Positions 11,560 through 22,034 of a stretch of 64,000 nucleotides of DNA are shown piece after piece. The DNA lies in the NCBI GenBank assembly GCA_038030265.1, contig CM075939.1:11513253-11577252 (forward strand). The letters run 5' to 3'. The first letter of the stretch is position 1. Each line of letters opens with the position of its first letter. The stretch comes from Corythucha ciliata (taxonomy: Eukaryota > Arthropoda > Insecta > Hemiptera > Tingidae). Both the position numbers and the translations under genes were made by a program. A model generated the notes under the pieces. That model worked only from the letters and a program-made list of their open reading frames with translations. It did not search any database and had not been told where the DNA came from.

Positions 11560-12800
11560 CAAACCCCGGTTAAAGTTGAGAAAACACGCTATAATACTGA
11601 CAAATGAAAGACTCTTTCAGGTTAAAATTGGACAAAAATGGCAAACTCACAACTGAAATGGTGTAAAATCGCCCATTCGCGTATGAAAAAGGGAATAGGA
11701 TGCTGAATGGCCGCAAAATTAGCACAAAACGCTATTTCACAGCTGAAATTGGGAAAAATCACTAATTCGCGGCAAAAATTGAAAAAATCACCAATTAGCG
11801 CAGCTAAAATAAAAAAAAACGTTAATTTGCAGTTCAAATTGGGGAAAAGTGCTAATTCTCAGTTAAAAATTGAAAAAATTGCTAATTTGCAGCTTAAATT
11901 GAGTCAAACTCCAATAAGTACTTGCCAAAAATTGACAAAACTCGGTAGGTATAATGCACGGGTTGGAGACGCTACCACGCTGCTAAAATGTAGAAAAAGC
12001 GATAATTCGCAGCTAAAATTGAGAAACATCACTAATTCTCGAATTAGTCGTGAAATTTATAATTTAAAAATGATGATTTTTTGACAGAAATGAATGGATA
12101 GAAGTAAATTTTTTGGTTTGAAAAAAAAAAAAAAAAAATCATTTATAATTTAAATTCGCACCTTCTGAAGGCATTTTTGTGGCTAAAATTCAGAAAAGTG
12201 GCAAATTCATGCACGGCTGTAGTACAATGTTAAAAAATACGCTAATTCACGGCTAGACTAAAAAAATGTGAAATGTGAAAAACGGTAAAATGTGAAAAAC
12301 CGCTAATTTGCGGGTACTATTTAGAAAATAAAATAATCAGCCTGGTCAAAATTAAGAGAAAGGTTAATTTTAAGCCTAAAAATTAAGAAAATTGCTAATT
12401 CGAGGCTAAAAATGGAAAAAATCGCCAATTTACATCTAAAATTGCGCCAGACGTCAATTTGTGACTGAAATTGAGAAAATTCGCTAATTCACAGGTTTGA
12501 AACGCTACGACGCGTCGCCGCTACAATTTAAAAAAAGCGCTAATTCGCGGTTGAAATTGAGAAAAATTCTTATTTGCACCAAAACTGAATACACGCCGAT
12601 TTGCGGATTCTGAAGGCAACTTCAGAATCCTGAAGGAAACCGCTTATTCGCGAGTAAACCGAGGAAAATCGCTCATGCATTCCCCCTCCCCCCTATTTTG
12701 CGGCTAATATTGAGGAAAACGCCAAAAGTCGTGGATAATTAAGAAACATTGCTCACGGGATAAAAACGATACTTTGCTGCTAAAGTTGAGAAAATGTGCA
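11560..12800 (+). repeat. ~30-bp degenerate minisatellite block
   Basis: A long run of units close to GCTAATTCGCGGCTAAAATT followed by GAGAAAAA, about 28-31 bp apart and heavily mutated, with both deletions and A-tract growth. Because the period is close to 30 it can stay open in one frame, giving a spurious peptide with NSQLKLxKI-like repeats (11707-12084). The same order of variant units (including GACGCGTCGCCGC and TTCTGAAGGCAACTT) recurs at 19300-20400, 48720-50060, 52450-53590 and 57340-60010, so whole blocks were copied, not just units. Confidence 0.85.
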
Positions 12801-12817
12801 AATTCATGGTTATGGGC

Positions 12818-13872
12818 CCCAATAGCACAATTTCGTCCTCTGGATATCTTGCGGATTTAGGTTTTGGATACAAATTATATCCAAGGGGTATCCAGGATGA
12901 CCAGTTTTAGAGACATTTTTTATCCAGATAACGTCCAAATGTCCGCCCAGAAATCAACTACTGGATATCTTTGAAAATATGCATTAGGTATTTCCTGGAT
13001 ATATAAAAGGTATCCTCTGGACACAATTCATGAACATTATATCCAGAGGATATCCAGCAGAGTCATTTAATTTTCCAGGTTGTATCCAGAAGTCCACCAT
13101 AAGTCAACTACTGGATATCTTTTTGCAAGTTTCTAGAGAATGGGGGTGATTCTGTAACTTTTCCGTATCGAATTTTTTATCGGATAGTCAGATTTTCAGG
13201 AGACAGATCAGTAGACTCATCAGGAGCTCGCAAAAATATGCCTATTGCCTCTAGCATAAACCTCACCAGCACACGTGCATTCGATCCCTAGGTACAAAAA
13301 AAAAAAAGTCAGTACCTATAAATGTGAACTTACTCGAATATTACTGCGACCTTCCGCACAATTCATTGCGCGCTGTCAAGCTCGCGCCAAATAATTATAA
13401 AATAATAAAACAAGCTTAACGTGCACAAAGAAACAGCCGTGAGCACGTTGCATGATGGAACCTGAACTGGAGTAATGACCTACGACTACGAATACGAGAA
13501 AAGATGGCGATATCCCTGCCTTCGAAGATCCACGTGACGTCACTGTCATGCGCTCCGCCTACAGCTATTGAGTTGTTCCACTGTATATTCCAGCTCTTGT
13601 CCACTACGTCCATGGATATCAAGCTCATCCAAAGGATATCCAATCCACAGCCTATCTGCTATACCCTTGTGGATGTTGAAGATATCCAGTCGACATTGAT
13701 TGCTCAACCGCTAAATCCCGGATATTCAAGACGTCCAAAGGGTATTTTCTGTATAATCCAAATACTTTGTGGATATTACGGCGATCTAGTGGATGTCAAA
13801 TAGTTGTCCTGGACAGTAATAGGACATTCAGGTCATAATATGGATATCCTGCGGATGATATGTGCTATTGGG
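12818..13872 (+). mobile_element. Nested element rich in GGATATC motifs
   Basis: It interrupts the minisatellite element exactly where other copies read ATGGCTATGGGAGGGGG. The ends are inverted copies: CCCAATAGCACAATTTCGTCC at the left and GTGCTATTGGGG at the right, each followed by GGATATC and GCGGA. At least ten GGATATC, GGATATCC or near matches in both orientations are scattered across its ~1 kb, with spacing from 15 to 150 bp. No open frame of note is present except a 99-codon frame at 13504, which is probably chance. It is most likely a non-autonomous DNA transposon of unidentified superfamily. Confidence 0.7.
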
Positions 13873-15060
13873 GGGAGGGGGTGGGGCAAAACCGCTAATC
13901 TGCGGCTGAAATTGAGAAGAACGATACACTCGGCCAATATTGAGAAAATCGACAATATGCGGGTAGAGTCCAAAATTGCCCTTAACTGAGAGAATGAGGC
14001 TATGATGAGGCCAGCAAGATGTCCAGAGAGTGTGCTGGCTGGGTGGAATGATGACTAAAATGTGAAATTACCCGCCTCCTTTCAACCTTACGAGATTTCA
14101 ATCTGATCCTTTCCCCCCCCCCCAGACAAATTCCTACTTACGCCACTGGTTTGGGGTTTGAAACTTTTGTACCGTTTCTGAAATCCTCAAATTTCAAATT
14201 GGCAACCCTAAGCTCGAGGATATCGCTCGTGTCATAATTACTTTGAAACTCGTATTTTTCAGAGTATTTCATATGCAAAATCTCCTCCAAATCTCCAAGT
14301 AAGGCGCGAAATAGTACCCGCTGAGTTTTCGAAGTAATATTGACTCTGAAGATGGAAATGTAATTGGTAATTGTTAATTACAAATTACTTCGAAAAAGTG
14401 CTTTTAATTACAAATTACCAATTACAATGGCGTGTTGTTATCAATTACAAATTACCAATTACTAATTGTAATTGAATTACGTAATTCAATTACATGTAAT
14501 TCAATTACTGCCCAGCCCTGAAAAGGGAATAGGATGCTGAATGGCCGCAAAATTAGCACAAATTAGTTCCTTCAGCTGAAATGAGGAAGGTGCGTGTATC
14601 AGAAATTTTGGTCTCTGACGCTTGAAATTCGGTTAAATAACGCGATTGGCATCCTTTTTCAAAATAAAAATGAATGCAATATTATTTAAAATATTATATT
14701 TTTATGTATGGACAGGGTTCGAGGGGGTAACTATACCTACCTCAGCCCCTGTGTGACGTACCAGAGCTTGCACGATGCTACTACATACACTTCTGAAGCA
14801 TTGGGGCGGCATAGGCCCGTATTTATGAACGTTCCTTGAAGCTTCCTTGAGTCAAAGGTCACCTTGAGAAGCCTTCCCTGATAAGTTTTCGTATTTATGA
14901 AACTTCCTCGAGTCGAAGGCTACCTTGACTTCAAGGAAGCCTTGGAAAAAATCGTTCCTTCAACCAAGGTAGCTTGTGATCTGCCTTGAGGCTTCCTTCA
15001 CTCCATTATCTACTATTTCCAATTTGGTTTCGCGTTGCGAAAGTCAAGTTCAAGTGGAAA

Positions 15061-16282
15061 TATTAAAAAAAATTATGAAGGAAATGATGACTTCGTAGAA
15101 TATTTGCTCTACTTGCGAGAAATAAATTTTCGGGGGCCAAGAAGACCATTGCGAGACATGGAAAACCCATTGGAGATGTTTGAAGAACACCATTTCTTCA
15201 ATAGGTACCGGTAAGTGAAAATTGTTAATACTAAACCGCACGTACATCTATTGCCAAATCAGGAAATGTTTTAGCCTACGTGCGATTCATTCCAACGCAA
15301 TATTTTTCCAGATTTTCGAAAGATGCTTTTTTAAGGCATATTTTTCCTTTGGTGAAGGACGAACTCGAATATACCTGTATGAGAGAAAGCCCAAAGCCAG
15401 CTATTGTGAAGGCCCTCGCAGTTATTCGCTTCTATGCCACTGGTAAATTTCAGGTGAATATCCAGATGACAGGTGAGCTCTTCTTGTGACGGTAGCAGCA
15501 CTTTTGTACCTTTTTATTTTGCAGATTGATGCTGGTGGACCATTTGCCAGTTGGTTAAAAAATGTCCTTCACTTTAGCCCGCCATCTTCCCCGTTTTGTG
15601 AGATTTCCTTATGAGCTAGGAGAGTGGTCCAAGAGTTCAGATCGAAGGCGAATTTTCCGGGAGTGGTTGGGTGTATATAGATTGCACGCACGTGCCAATT
15701 CAATGTCCCAGCAGAGAGGGGGGTGAAAGCTTCCGCAATAGAAAAGGATACTTTAGCATAAATGTGCATGCGGTTAGCGGTCCCAATGGCGAAATTTTCG
15801 ATGTTGTAGCTCGATGGCCTGGTTCCGCCCATGACTCACGAATTTTCAATAACAGCTCCCTCAAATTAAAATTTGAGCGAAGAGAAATTCATGGCATCAT
15901 GTTGGGAGACAGCGGATACGCACAAACGCGTTACCTCTTCACACCTATTCTGAACCCCCAAACCCCGGTCGAAGAGAGGTATAACACGAGTCATATTCTC
16001 ATAAGAAATACCGTAGAGAGAATGTTTGGCGTATGGAAGAGGAGATTCGCCTGCTTACGCAGAAAATTGGCAAACAATACAACGACGATTCTCCACATCA
16101 TATCTGCGTGCGCTGTTCTCAACAACATAGCAGTAAGCTGCCGTCAAAAGGTTCCTGATACTGATGATGAATCCGAGAAAGAAATCGAAAATTATTCCTT
16201 GCCCCCTGCACCACTAAATCAGCCCGCTAATGAGTTAGGATCGCTAATTCGAAGGCGATTTATTGAACAGCACTTCAATTAA
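15061..16282 (+). pseudogene. PIF/Harbinger transposase, multi-exon, frameshifted
   Basis: HARBI1-type DDE transposase. Exon a (about 15061-15210, containing EYLLYLREINFRGPRRPLRD) is spliced in phase 2 to exon b (15312-15453, RFSKDAFLRHIFPLVKDEL... to ATGKFQ) with good GT-AG sites. A third exon begins after the AG at about 15525. In this exon the reading frame shifts near 15560 (A-run in a QLVKK-like segment) and again near 15670 (extra G before VYIDCTHVPIQC). The catalytic triad is visible: D in YIDCTHV, D in GDSGYAQ and E in NTVERMFG. The C-terminus is complete to 16282. Two frame breaks make this copy inactive. I cannot fix the start codon. Confidence 0.85.
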
Positions 16283-16375
16283 TGTTGAAATAATTAGGTA
16301 ATAAATTGTCCACCTTCAATTCCTTTGTAAAAATATTTTCTTAAAACAACAATAAAATACTACGACTTCATTTCT

Positions 16376-16806
16376 AAAAACGCTGCGAATTATCGAACAA
16401 TGCCTTATTATTTCGACTGTTTATGGGTTTATTATTCATGTATGTAGTAAAATCCGGCTTGAAATTACATGAAAATCGACACCCCACACCCCTATGATCC
16501 CGAATCCTTTGAAAATCCCCATTTTGGACCCGCTTTTGACCCATAAAACCCCATGGAGTTATTTGATTAAACTGATCAGATGTTAGGACCAACTAGATCC
16601 CAAATGGAGTCTATGTGCGAAAGAACGAGTTTTTTCGAGCAATCCTAGGGCAAGATATGGCCCGGACGGCGGACGGACATTTTTTTTTTTTTTTTTCAGA
16701 TTTGGATTCTACGCACTTTGAAACGTAAAACTACAAATTTTGATGGGGGGTCAAAAACTTTTTTTGCGATACGATTACAAAGACTTATTATTGAGAAATA
16801 ATAAGT
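16376..16806 (+). repeat. Dispersed repeat R1, copy B
   Basis: This is the inverted copy of 7509-7933, starting at ACGCTGCGAATTATCGAAC and ending in the hairpin TTATTATTGAGAAATAATAA. It lies inside the second Harbinger just after the transposase stop, so it inserted later. It has a T-run at 16680-16697 where the longer copies have extra sequence. Confidence 0.78.
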
Positions 16807-16859
16807 CAAGGTTTGTCAGAATTCTAGAAAACTTGTAAAAACCTATAACAATGCATTTT

Positions 16860-17990
16860 GTTTTTTTAGAGCCTCCAGTTCGAGAGCCCACTTTCTTCGT
16901 TTGTACTCCATCTCTTCTTCCTCATATCTTCTTTTCATTTTCATCAGCTCGACACGCTCTTTTTGCTCTTCAAGAGCTAGAAGGTGGAGTTAACGGTCGA
17001 ACTCCATTTGTTGCCGCACCCTATGCGTTCTTTCACGCGCTTCTACCTGTATCAATTTATTGTAACACGCTAATGAGTATGGTAAAACAAATCAACTTTT
17101 TAGCAAATATTCTACAAATATTTTCTACAGCTTTTGAGAATTAGAGAATGTTGCCTTCAATTTAGTTACTACTACAACTGCGTACAATATAAGCACCCTT
17201 GCCCACCAGACCTGTACAACGCGTTCTGACCGAGAGCGCTGGGTTGTTGGGCGTCCACTACCACATGGCCTTTCGAGTTCCTGGTTGGTTTATAAATTAA
17301 AGACCTAAGGTTCTAAATTTCAGACTGGTATTTGATGACCTGTTTTTGTTGATAAACTTTTCACTGAAATTTTTTTGTTTGTTTTTCTGTGTTCCTGGAA
17401 CTTTTGAACTCTGGCTCCGGCTCACATTGAAACATTATTTTTTAAAATTTCATGAAAATAAATTACACGCGCAAACTTGAGAAGTAAAGCAGCCTTTACA
17501 TGCAAGTTTTAAAAAGCTGAGCTTAGGGCTTCAGCCAATCAGAGCATTCCGAGTCCACAGCGCAGAGCACTCTGATTGGTTGAAGCCCACAGCTCAGCTT
17601 TTTAAAGCTTGCACATGCAGGCGGCTTAAATGATTGTTAGGGTGCGTTCGGGAGTAATTGGCGCTCGATTGGCCCTCTTGGGCTGGAACACTCTCAGAAG
17701 GACCTGCAAAACAACAACACGAACCGTAAAAGAGGAATGAAGAAAATGAGGAGCGCCCCTGCCTCACACTCACTTTCCATAGGGACAAGTACTCCGTCAT
17801 CTTGGAGAACAAAATGCACAGCCTCGGCCATGGCTGCTGTGTCATTGTCGACTGCTCCCTGAATTTCGCTGGAGACACATTCGAGCAGGAAGTCGTCTGC
17901 CTCCTCATGGCCCAGAGATGGTGGGGCTCTCCCTCCCCCTACGATTGAATTAACGTACTTTCAATTGTCGGATTTGTCCGCCAATTTGTT
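16860..17990 (-). pseudogene. Remnant of Harbinger partner gene (Myb/SANT-like), exon pieces
   Basis: Minus-strand coding traces face the transposase, as expected for the second Harbinger gene. One is an acidic segment at about 17776-17935 (reads EEADDFLLECVSSEI and AEAVHFVLQDDG, ending at a GTGAGT donor). Another is a short Ser/Glu-rich exon at 17640-17705 beginning after a CAG acceptor (PSESVPAQEG). The third is a Lys/Arg/Glu coiled segment at 16870-16990 (EEQKERVELMKMKRRYEEEE). The middle is disrupted by the foldback insertion at 17483-17626. The full DNA-binding domain is not clearly readable, so the identity rests mainly on context. Confidence 0.5.
17483..17626. mobile_element. Foldback MITE, ~144 bp
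   Basis: Two arms of about 60 bp are imperfect inverted copies (left AAGCAGCCTTTACATGCAAG, right GCTTGCACATGCAGGCGGCT), with AAAAAGCTGAGC and CCAATCAGAG shared in both arms. The whole would fold into a long hairpin. No coding capacity. It sits in the second Harbinger. Confidence 0.8.
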
Positions 17991-18385
17991 AAAATGAACT
18001 ACTTTACATGCTATTTAGTAACATAAAAGATGGTATTTTATGAGGAAATCTGACCTGTAGATGATTTACTTCACAACTGTACTGGCGCACTAAATGAAAC
18101 GGCACTTTTCATAGGTTGAATCAGCGTCTAGGGAAAACTCGGTAGTAAATCGTTCCTTTTTAGTGCCTTGAAGGCGACCTTGGTAAAGGAAGCCTTGAGC
18201 CAAGTGAAGGAACGTTTCTAAATACGAAAAATGGTCAAGGCGTCCTTCTCAGCAAAGGGCGCCTTTCTCGAGGACGCCTTGACTTCAAGTCGAGGAACTA
18301 TTGAAGGAACGTTCATAAATACGGGCCAATATTTTCTGACTCATCAACCTCTCACATACGTTTTTGTTTATTTTTTGGTTTATTA

Positions 18386-18522
18386 AGGCCCGTTCACAAG
18401 CTCTATGCTTGTGTTGTGTGGTGTCTATGCAACCTATGAAAATGCTTCATTTTTCGAGGGAATTAATTTGTTTGGTTGCGTATACTCCACAGACGCATAG
18501 CACAGAGCTTGTGAACGGGCCT
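18386..18522. mobile_element. 137-bp Harbinger-type MITE with TTA target duplication
   Basis: The TIRs are AGGCCCGTTCACAAGCTCT at the left and its exact inverse at the right (19 bp), then partly matching bases. TTA lies on both sides (18383-18385 and 18523-18525), the PIF/Harbinger signature. The terminal GGCCCGT matches the end of the larger Harbinger just upstream, so a related transposase may have moved it. Confidence 0.9.
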
Positions 18523-18525
18523 TTA

Positions 18526-19297
18526 TCCGTATGGCTTGTGCGGGCTCGTGTTTACTTTTTTCGAGGCGAGTTATTCGTTCAATCCATAAAAAAGGTGAGA
18601 CATTTAATCTGCGAACGATTACTTCGTTAAAACATTGTTTTATTACACTTATATTTGTCCCATTTTTAGAGATCATAAAAGACCCAGGTGGAATTTGAAA
18701 GGCCGATTCAAATAATCTGCCGCGACCGTAACAAACTGGGAGCTTTGTGAATACATTTCCGAAGTTTTCAAGATCTCTACGGAAATTCAAAACTCCAAAT
18801 TGCAGAGGTACGTGTATAAGTGTAAGTTAATAAATGGCGCATAATAATCGGATTCATCATTTCTCCCGTGTTTTTTTAATCAGGTCGGGCCGAAAACTTA
18901 TGGAGACCAAAGTATTGGCCACGTCCAAAGAAAAAGAGAGGGAAGCTCCGTAAAAGTACAGTCAATCACCCAATTTTTATATGTATAATAAAAAAACTTA
19001 TTTGATTTTATCAATCACTATCAAAACAAAAAAGATAATAATATTTTACTTCAGTATAATGTATAAGTTACAGCAGTAGGACTCAATCTGAAATAATTAC
19101 GTTACACATGATATAGGCAGGAGGGGCAGAGTATAAAATCGCTTGGAGGGAAAACAAAAATTTCGAATTAACTACTTTCAAACATTTTTTTAATGGTTTT
19201 ATTGATGAATAATTCGTTAGAAATACATCTCGTCGTGTTTATGGTTGACCAAGCTTTCAGAATAAAAAATAATAAACAAGTCATGTTTCTTCCTCAT
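18526..19297. other. Unassigned sequence between nested elements
   Basis: This continues the block inserted into the outer satellite element. A short spliced-looking segment is possible: an AG at about 18884 is followed by frames rich in Lys/Arg, and an AATAAA lies nearby. Nothing identifiable is encoded. The block may be bounded by short inverted GAGGAAG at about 14593 and 19297. Confidence 0.3.
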
Positions 19298-20572
19298 TGG
19301 GAAAAATCGCTAATTTACAATTTGCAGATATAAAGTTGTGGAAAAACATTAATTCGCGAATCAAAATGAAGAAAATCACTAATTCATGGCAAAAGTTGAA
19401 AAAAAACACCAATTAGCGCAGCTAAAATTAAGAAAAACGTTAATTTTCAGTTCAAATTGGGGAAAAGTGCTAATTCTTGAAGAGAAGTGCTTAAATTGAG
19501 TCAAACGCCAATTCTTGGCAAAAATTGACACAACTTGGTTGGTAATTCACGGGTTGGAAACGCTACCACGCTGCTAAAAGTTTAGAAAAAGCGAGAATTC
19601 GCTGCTAAAATTGAGAAACATCACTAATTCTCGAATTAAGTGTCGTGAAATTTATAATTTAAAAATGATGATTTTTTGACAGAAATGGATGGATAGATGT
19701 AAATTTTTTGGTTTAAAAAAAAAAAAAAGAGTACATTTATAATTTAAATTTGCACCTTCTGAAGGCATTTTTGTGGCTAAAATTCAGAAAAATGGCAAAT
19801 TCACACATGGCTATATAAAAATGGCAAAAATTGTGCCAAACGCCAATTTGTGACTGAAATTGAGAAAATTCGCTAATTCACAGGTTTGAAACGCTACGAC
19901 GCGTCACCGCTACAATTTAAAAAAAGCGCAACTTTTCAGGCTGAAATTGAAAAAAAGCGCCAATTTATGGCAATAGGCGAGGAAACCGCTAATTCGCGAG
20001 TAAACTGAGAAAAATGGCTCATGCATTGCGTATGGTGAACCAAAAAAATCCTAATTCGTGAAAAGTCTCCCTATTTTGCGGCTAATATTGAGGAAAACAC
20101 TTAAGAAAAACGATAATTTCCAGCTAAAACTGAGAAAAGTGCTAATCCCCTGGTAAACAATTTAAAAAATCGCTAATTTGCTACTAAAATTGAGGAAAAC
20201 GCCAAAACTCGTGGATAATTAAGAAACATCGCTCACGGGATAAAAACGATACTTTGCTGCTAAAGTTGAGAAAATGCGTAAATTCATGGCTATGGGAGGA
20301 GGTGGGGCAAAAGGGCTAATCTGCGGCTGAAATTGAGAAGAACGATACACTCGGCCAAAATTGAGAAAAGCGCTAATTTGCGGGTAGAGTCCAAAAATCG
20401 CCCCTAACTGAGAGGTTGAGGCTATGATGCTGCCAACAAGATGTCAAGATTCATGAGTGTGCTGGCTGGGTGGAATGATGACTAAAATGTGAAATTACCC
20501 CCTCCCCTCACCCTTACGAGATTTCAATCTGATCCCCCCCCCCCAGGACAAATTCCTACCAACACGATACTG
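19298..20572 (+). repeat. ~30-bp minisatellite, right part of outer element
   Basis: This is the distal part of the element whose left end is at 10211. The unit order parallels 11750-12800 and 48730-50060. It ends with the conserved ATGACTAAAATGTGAAATTA block, a C-run and the terminal repeat. No coding. Confidence 0.85.
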
Positions 20573-20640
20573 GTGGAATGTTGTTAGGTTAACTGCGTCT
20601 ACCGGTATGAAAGCGTACGTTTGCTTACACCTTCACAGTT

Positions 20641-21615
20641 ACAGTGGCGGTCCCAGATGGGGGGGAGGGCATGGGACGATGTCCCCCCCTGAGATTCTTC
20701 GATATTTATATAACACATTAGGAACAAAAAGTCATAAAATATATTATAAATCTTAGCAATGACATGGAAAAAAGATGCCATTTGAAGTTGGGTTGGCGCT
20801 ATTAACAGGCGAGCTCCCTGAGCTTCCCAGTGCTATCAATGCTTGTGTCGGGTCCAGACATATTGGTGGGTGCGGTAATGGAAGAAATTCCTGCACCCAC
20901 CAATATGCCCGTTCTCCATTGTGTATCGGACAAATTCGTTGAGCCACCGGCATGATCGGAGTGGGCCTCGGACAAAGCGGTGGGCCACTAGTGTGACTGA
21001 ACCTCACACACGTTCACTATGATTTCAAGTTCGCTAGGTTTTTTTTTAACTAAATACATCGGAAACCAGGCGAGGTTCTTTGTTTTATTTATCGATTATG
21101 TGACTAATTTGAGATATTTTCGGATAAAATCGAATTCCTGCAGTGGCCTGTTGTAAATTAACGCCCGTTTGATTCGGGATTATTAGGCTTTATTCAACGA
21201 CGGTTCAACGAAAAGAACACATTAAAAATAAAAGGTAGAATGAACATATGAGAAGGAGAAGGGGTACAAAATGGAGACGTGTTATATTACATTTACCCCC
21301 TGTTAATTACGACCTTAAATCTAATAGATAATTCGGATCCCGGCCGAACTCTTTTACTCCGCTTGGGCTCGTTGGCTACTCTTGAATCAACGCCAACAGC
21401 ATTTCGTTCTTCGATGTTTATCGTCTCATTTGCGGTGTCTCGATTTTCGCAATTTTGACTGTGATTTTGGGATTGGTCGTCTACTACATCCAGGGGTGGG
21501 CAAATTACAGCTTTTTGAGTAATTAATTACAAATTACTTCCAAAAAAGCGGATTAATTACAAATTACCAATTACTTTTCACTTCCACGAATAATTACAAA
21601 TTTCAATTACTGTAA
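20641..21615. other. Fragments of hAT-like ends and a small hairpin
   Basis: CAGTGGCGGTCCCAGATGGG at 20641 looks like another hAT-type terminus. CATATTGGTGGGTGC (20859-20873) pairs perfectly with 20893-20907 across a 19-base loop. CAGGGGTGGGCAAATTACAG at 21491 is the left end of the same family as 10771-14520, but its partner end was not found. No gene seen. Confidence 0.5.
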
Positions 21616-22034
21616 GGCCCTCCACACACGGGTCGTCTCGTTTTCGGCTCGAACTCGATGCGGAATCGAAGTGCTCGTCTTGCTCGAACTTTGTGATTTT
21701 CCCATCTGTGAAATTATGGTGTCTAGAAAAATAAACATTTTTTTAAAGGCTTCATGAGTCCTCAAGCTTCGTTTCGCTAAGTTGCAGTAATCCAAGTTGA
21801 AAGATGACTGTTCCTGCATGTTATACATAATATTGCTCACATAATGTTATACATAAAATTGCTCGAGCTTTCACCGTGTTCGGACGTGTTTGCTTGGTGT
21901 TCAGTAACTTATTAACCAAAACTATTTCCTTTTATAATTATTAGTGTTTACGTCGGTCAAAGGAAGATAAACCTTCACGGATACCACGAGAGAGAGAAAA
22001 AAAAATCAGAACTTCTCCAACTCCCGAGTGCATC

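Larger units (their letters stand above)
10771..14520 (+). mobile_element. Nested hAT-like element with TTAATTAC-rich ends
   Basis: It starts CAGGGGTGGGCAAATTACAG at 10771 and ends TTACTGCCCAGCCCTG at 14520. Both ends are followed inward by many copies of AATTACAAATTAC in inverted orientation. The flanking 8-bp duplication AAAAGGGA is exact (10763-10770 and 14521-14528) and splits the surrounding minisatellite element, proving it jumped into that element. The interior (about 11140-14150) holds another copy of the satellite-bearing family, without clear termini, and the GGATATC-rich insert at 12818-13872. A truncated sister end lies at 21491. No transposase is present. The CA..TG ends and 8-bp TSD are hAT-like by established convention. 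Confidence 0.85.
14814..18327 (+). mobile_element. Second PIF/Harbinger element, decayed
   Basis: The termini are inverted copies for 24 bp (GGCCCGTATTTATGAACGTT then CCTT) at 14814 and 18327, followed on both sides by CTTCCTTGA-type subterminal repeats. A clean 3-bp TSD is not seen (ATA left, AAT right). Inside are a HARBI1-like transposase in three exons with frameshifts, and minus-strand remnants of the partner Myb-like gene. It also contains later insertions: dispersed repeat R1 copy B (16376-16806) and a foldback element (17483-17626). Confidence 0.82.
10211..20572 (+). mobile_element. Satellite-bearing hAT-like element, 10.3 kb because of nested insertions
   Basis: The left end reads CAGGGGCGTTGGTACGGGG at 10211. 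The right end is AAATTCCTACCAACACGATACTG at 20572, the diverged inverse. The flanks carry an exact 8-bp duplication, GTGGAATG, at 10203-10210 and 20573-20580, so these two distant ends belong to one insertion. Without inserts the element would be about 2 kb, like the copies at 48209-50229 and 51984-54073. It was later hit by the hAT-like element 10771-14520 and by a block from about 14593 to 19297 that includes a Harbinger. Its own parts (10211-10770, 14521-14590, 19298-20572) are the ~30-bp minisatellite plus the terminal G/C-run regions. No transposase is encoded, so it must be mobilised in trans. Confidence 0.85.

Noticed and set aside
11560..12800. CRISPR-like array of ~30-bp repeats
   Set aside because: The units are contiguous and degenerate with no spacers, A-rich variants drift gradually, and the window is eukaryotic (introns, LINEs, animal protease).
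13504..13803. 99-codon frame as a small gene
   Set aside because: It lies inside a non-autonomous insert full of GGATATC motifs. The codons follow the motifs and no domain is seen.
16374..16592. Conserved 72-91-codon frames in the R1 copies (16374, 57900, 58670) as a small protein
   Set aside because: They start at different places and their ends depend on flanking satellite. The copy at 7509-7933 lacks the same open frame, so conservation reflects recent DNA duplication.
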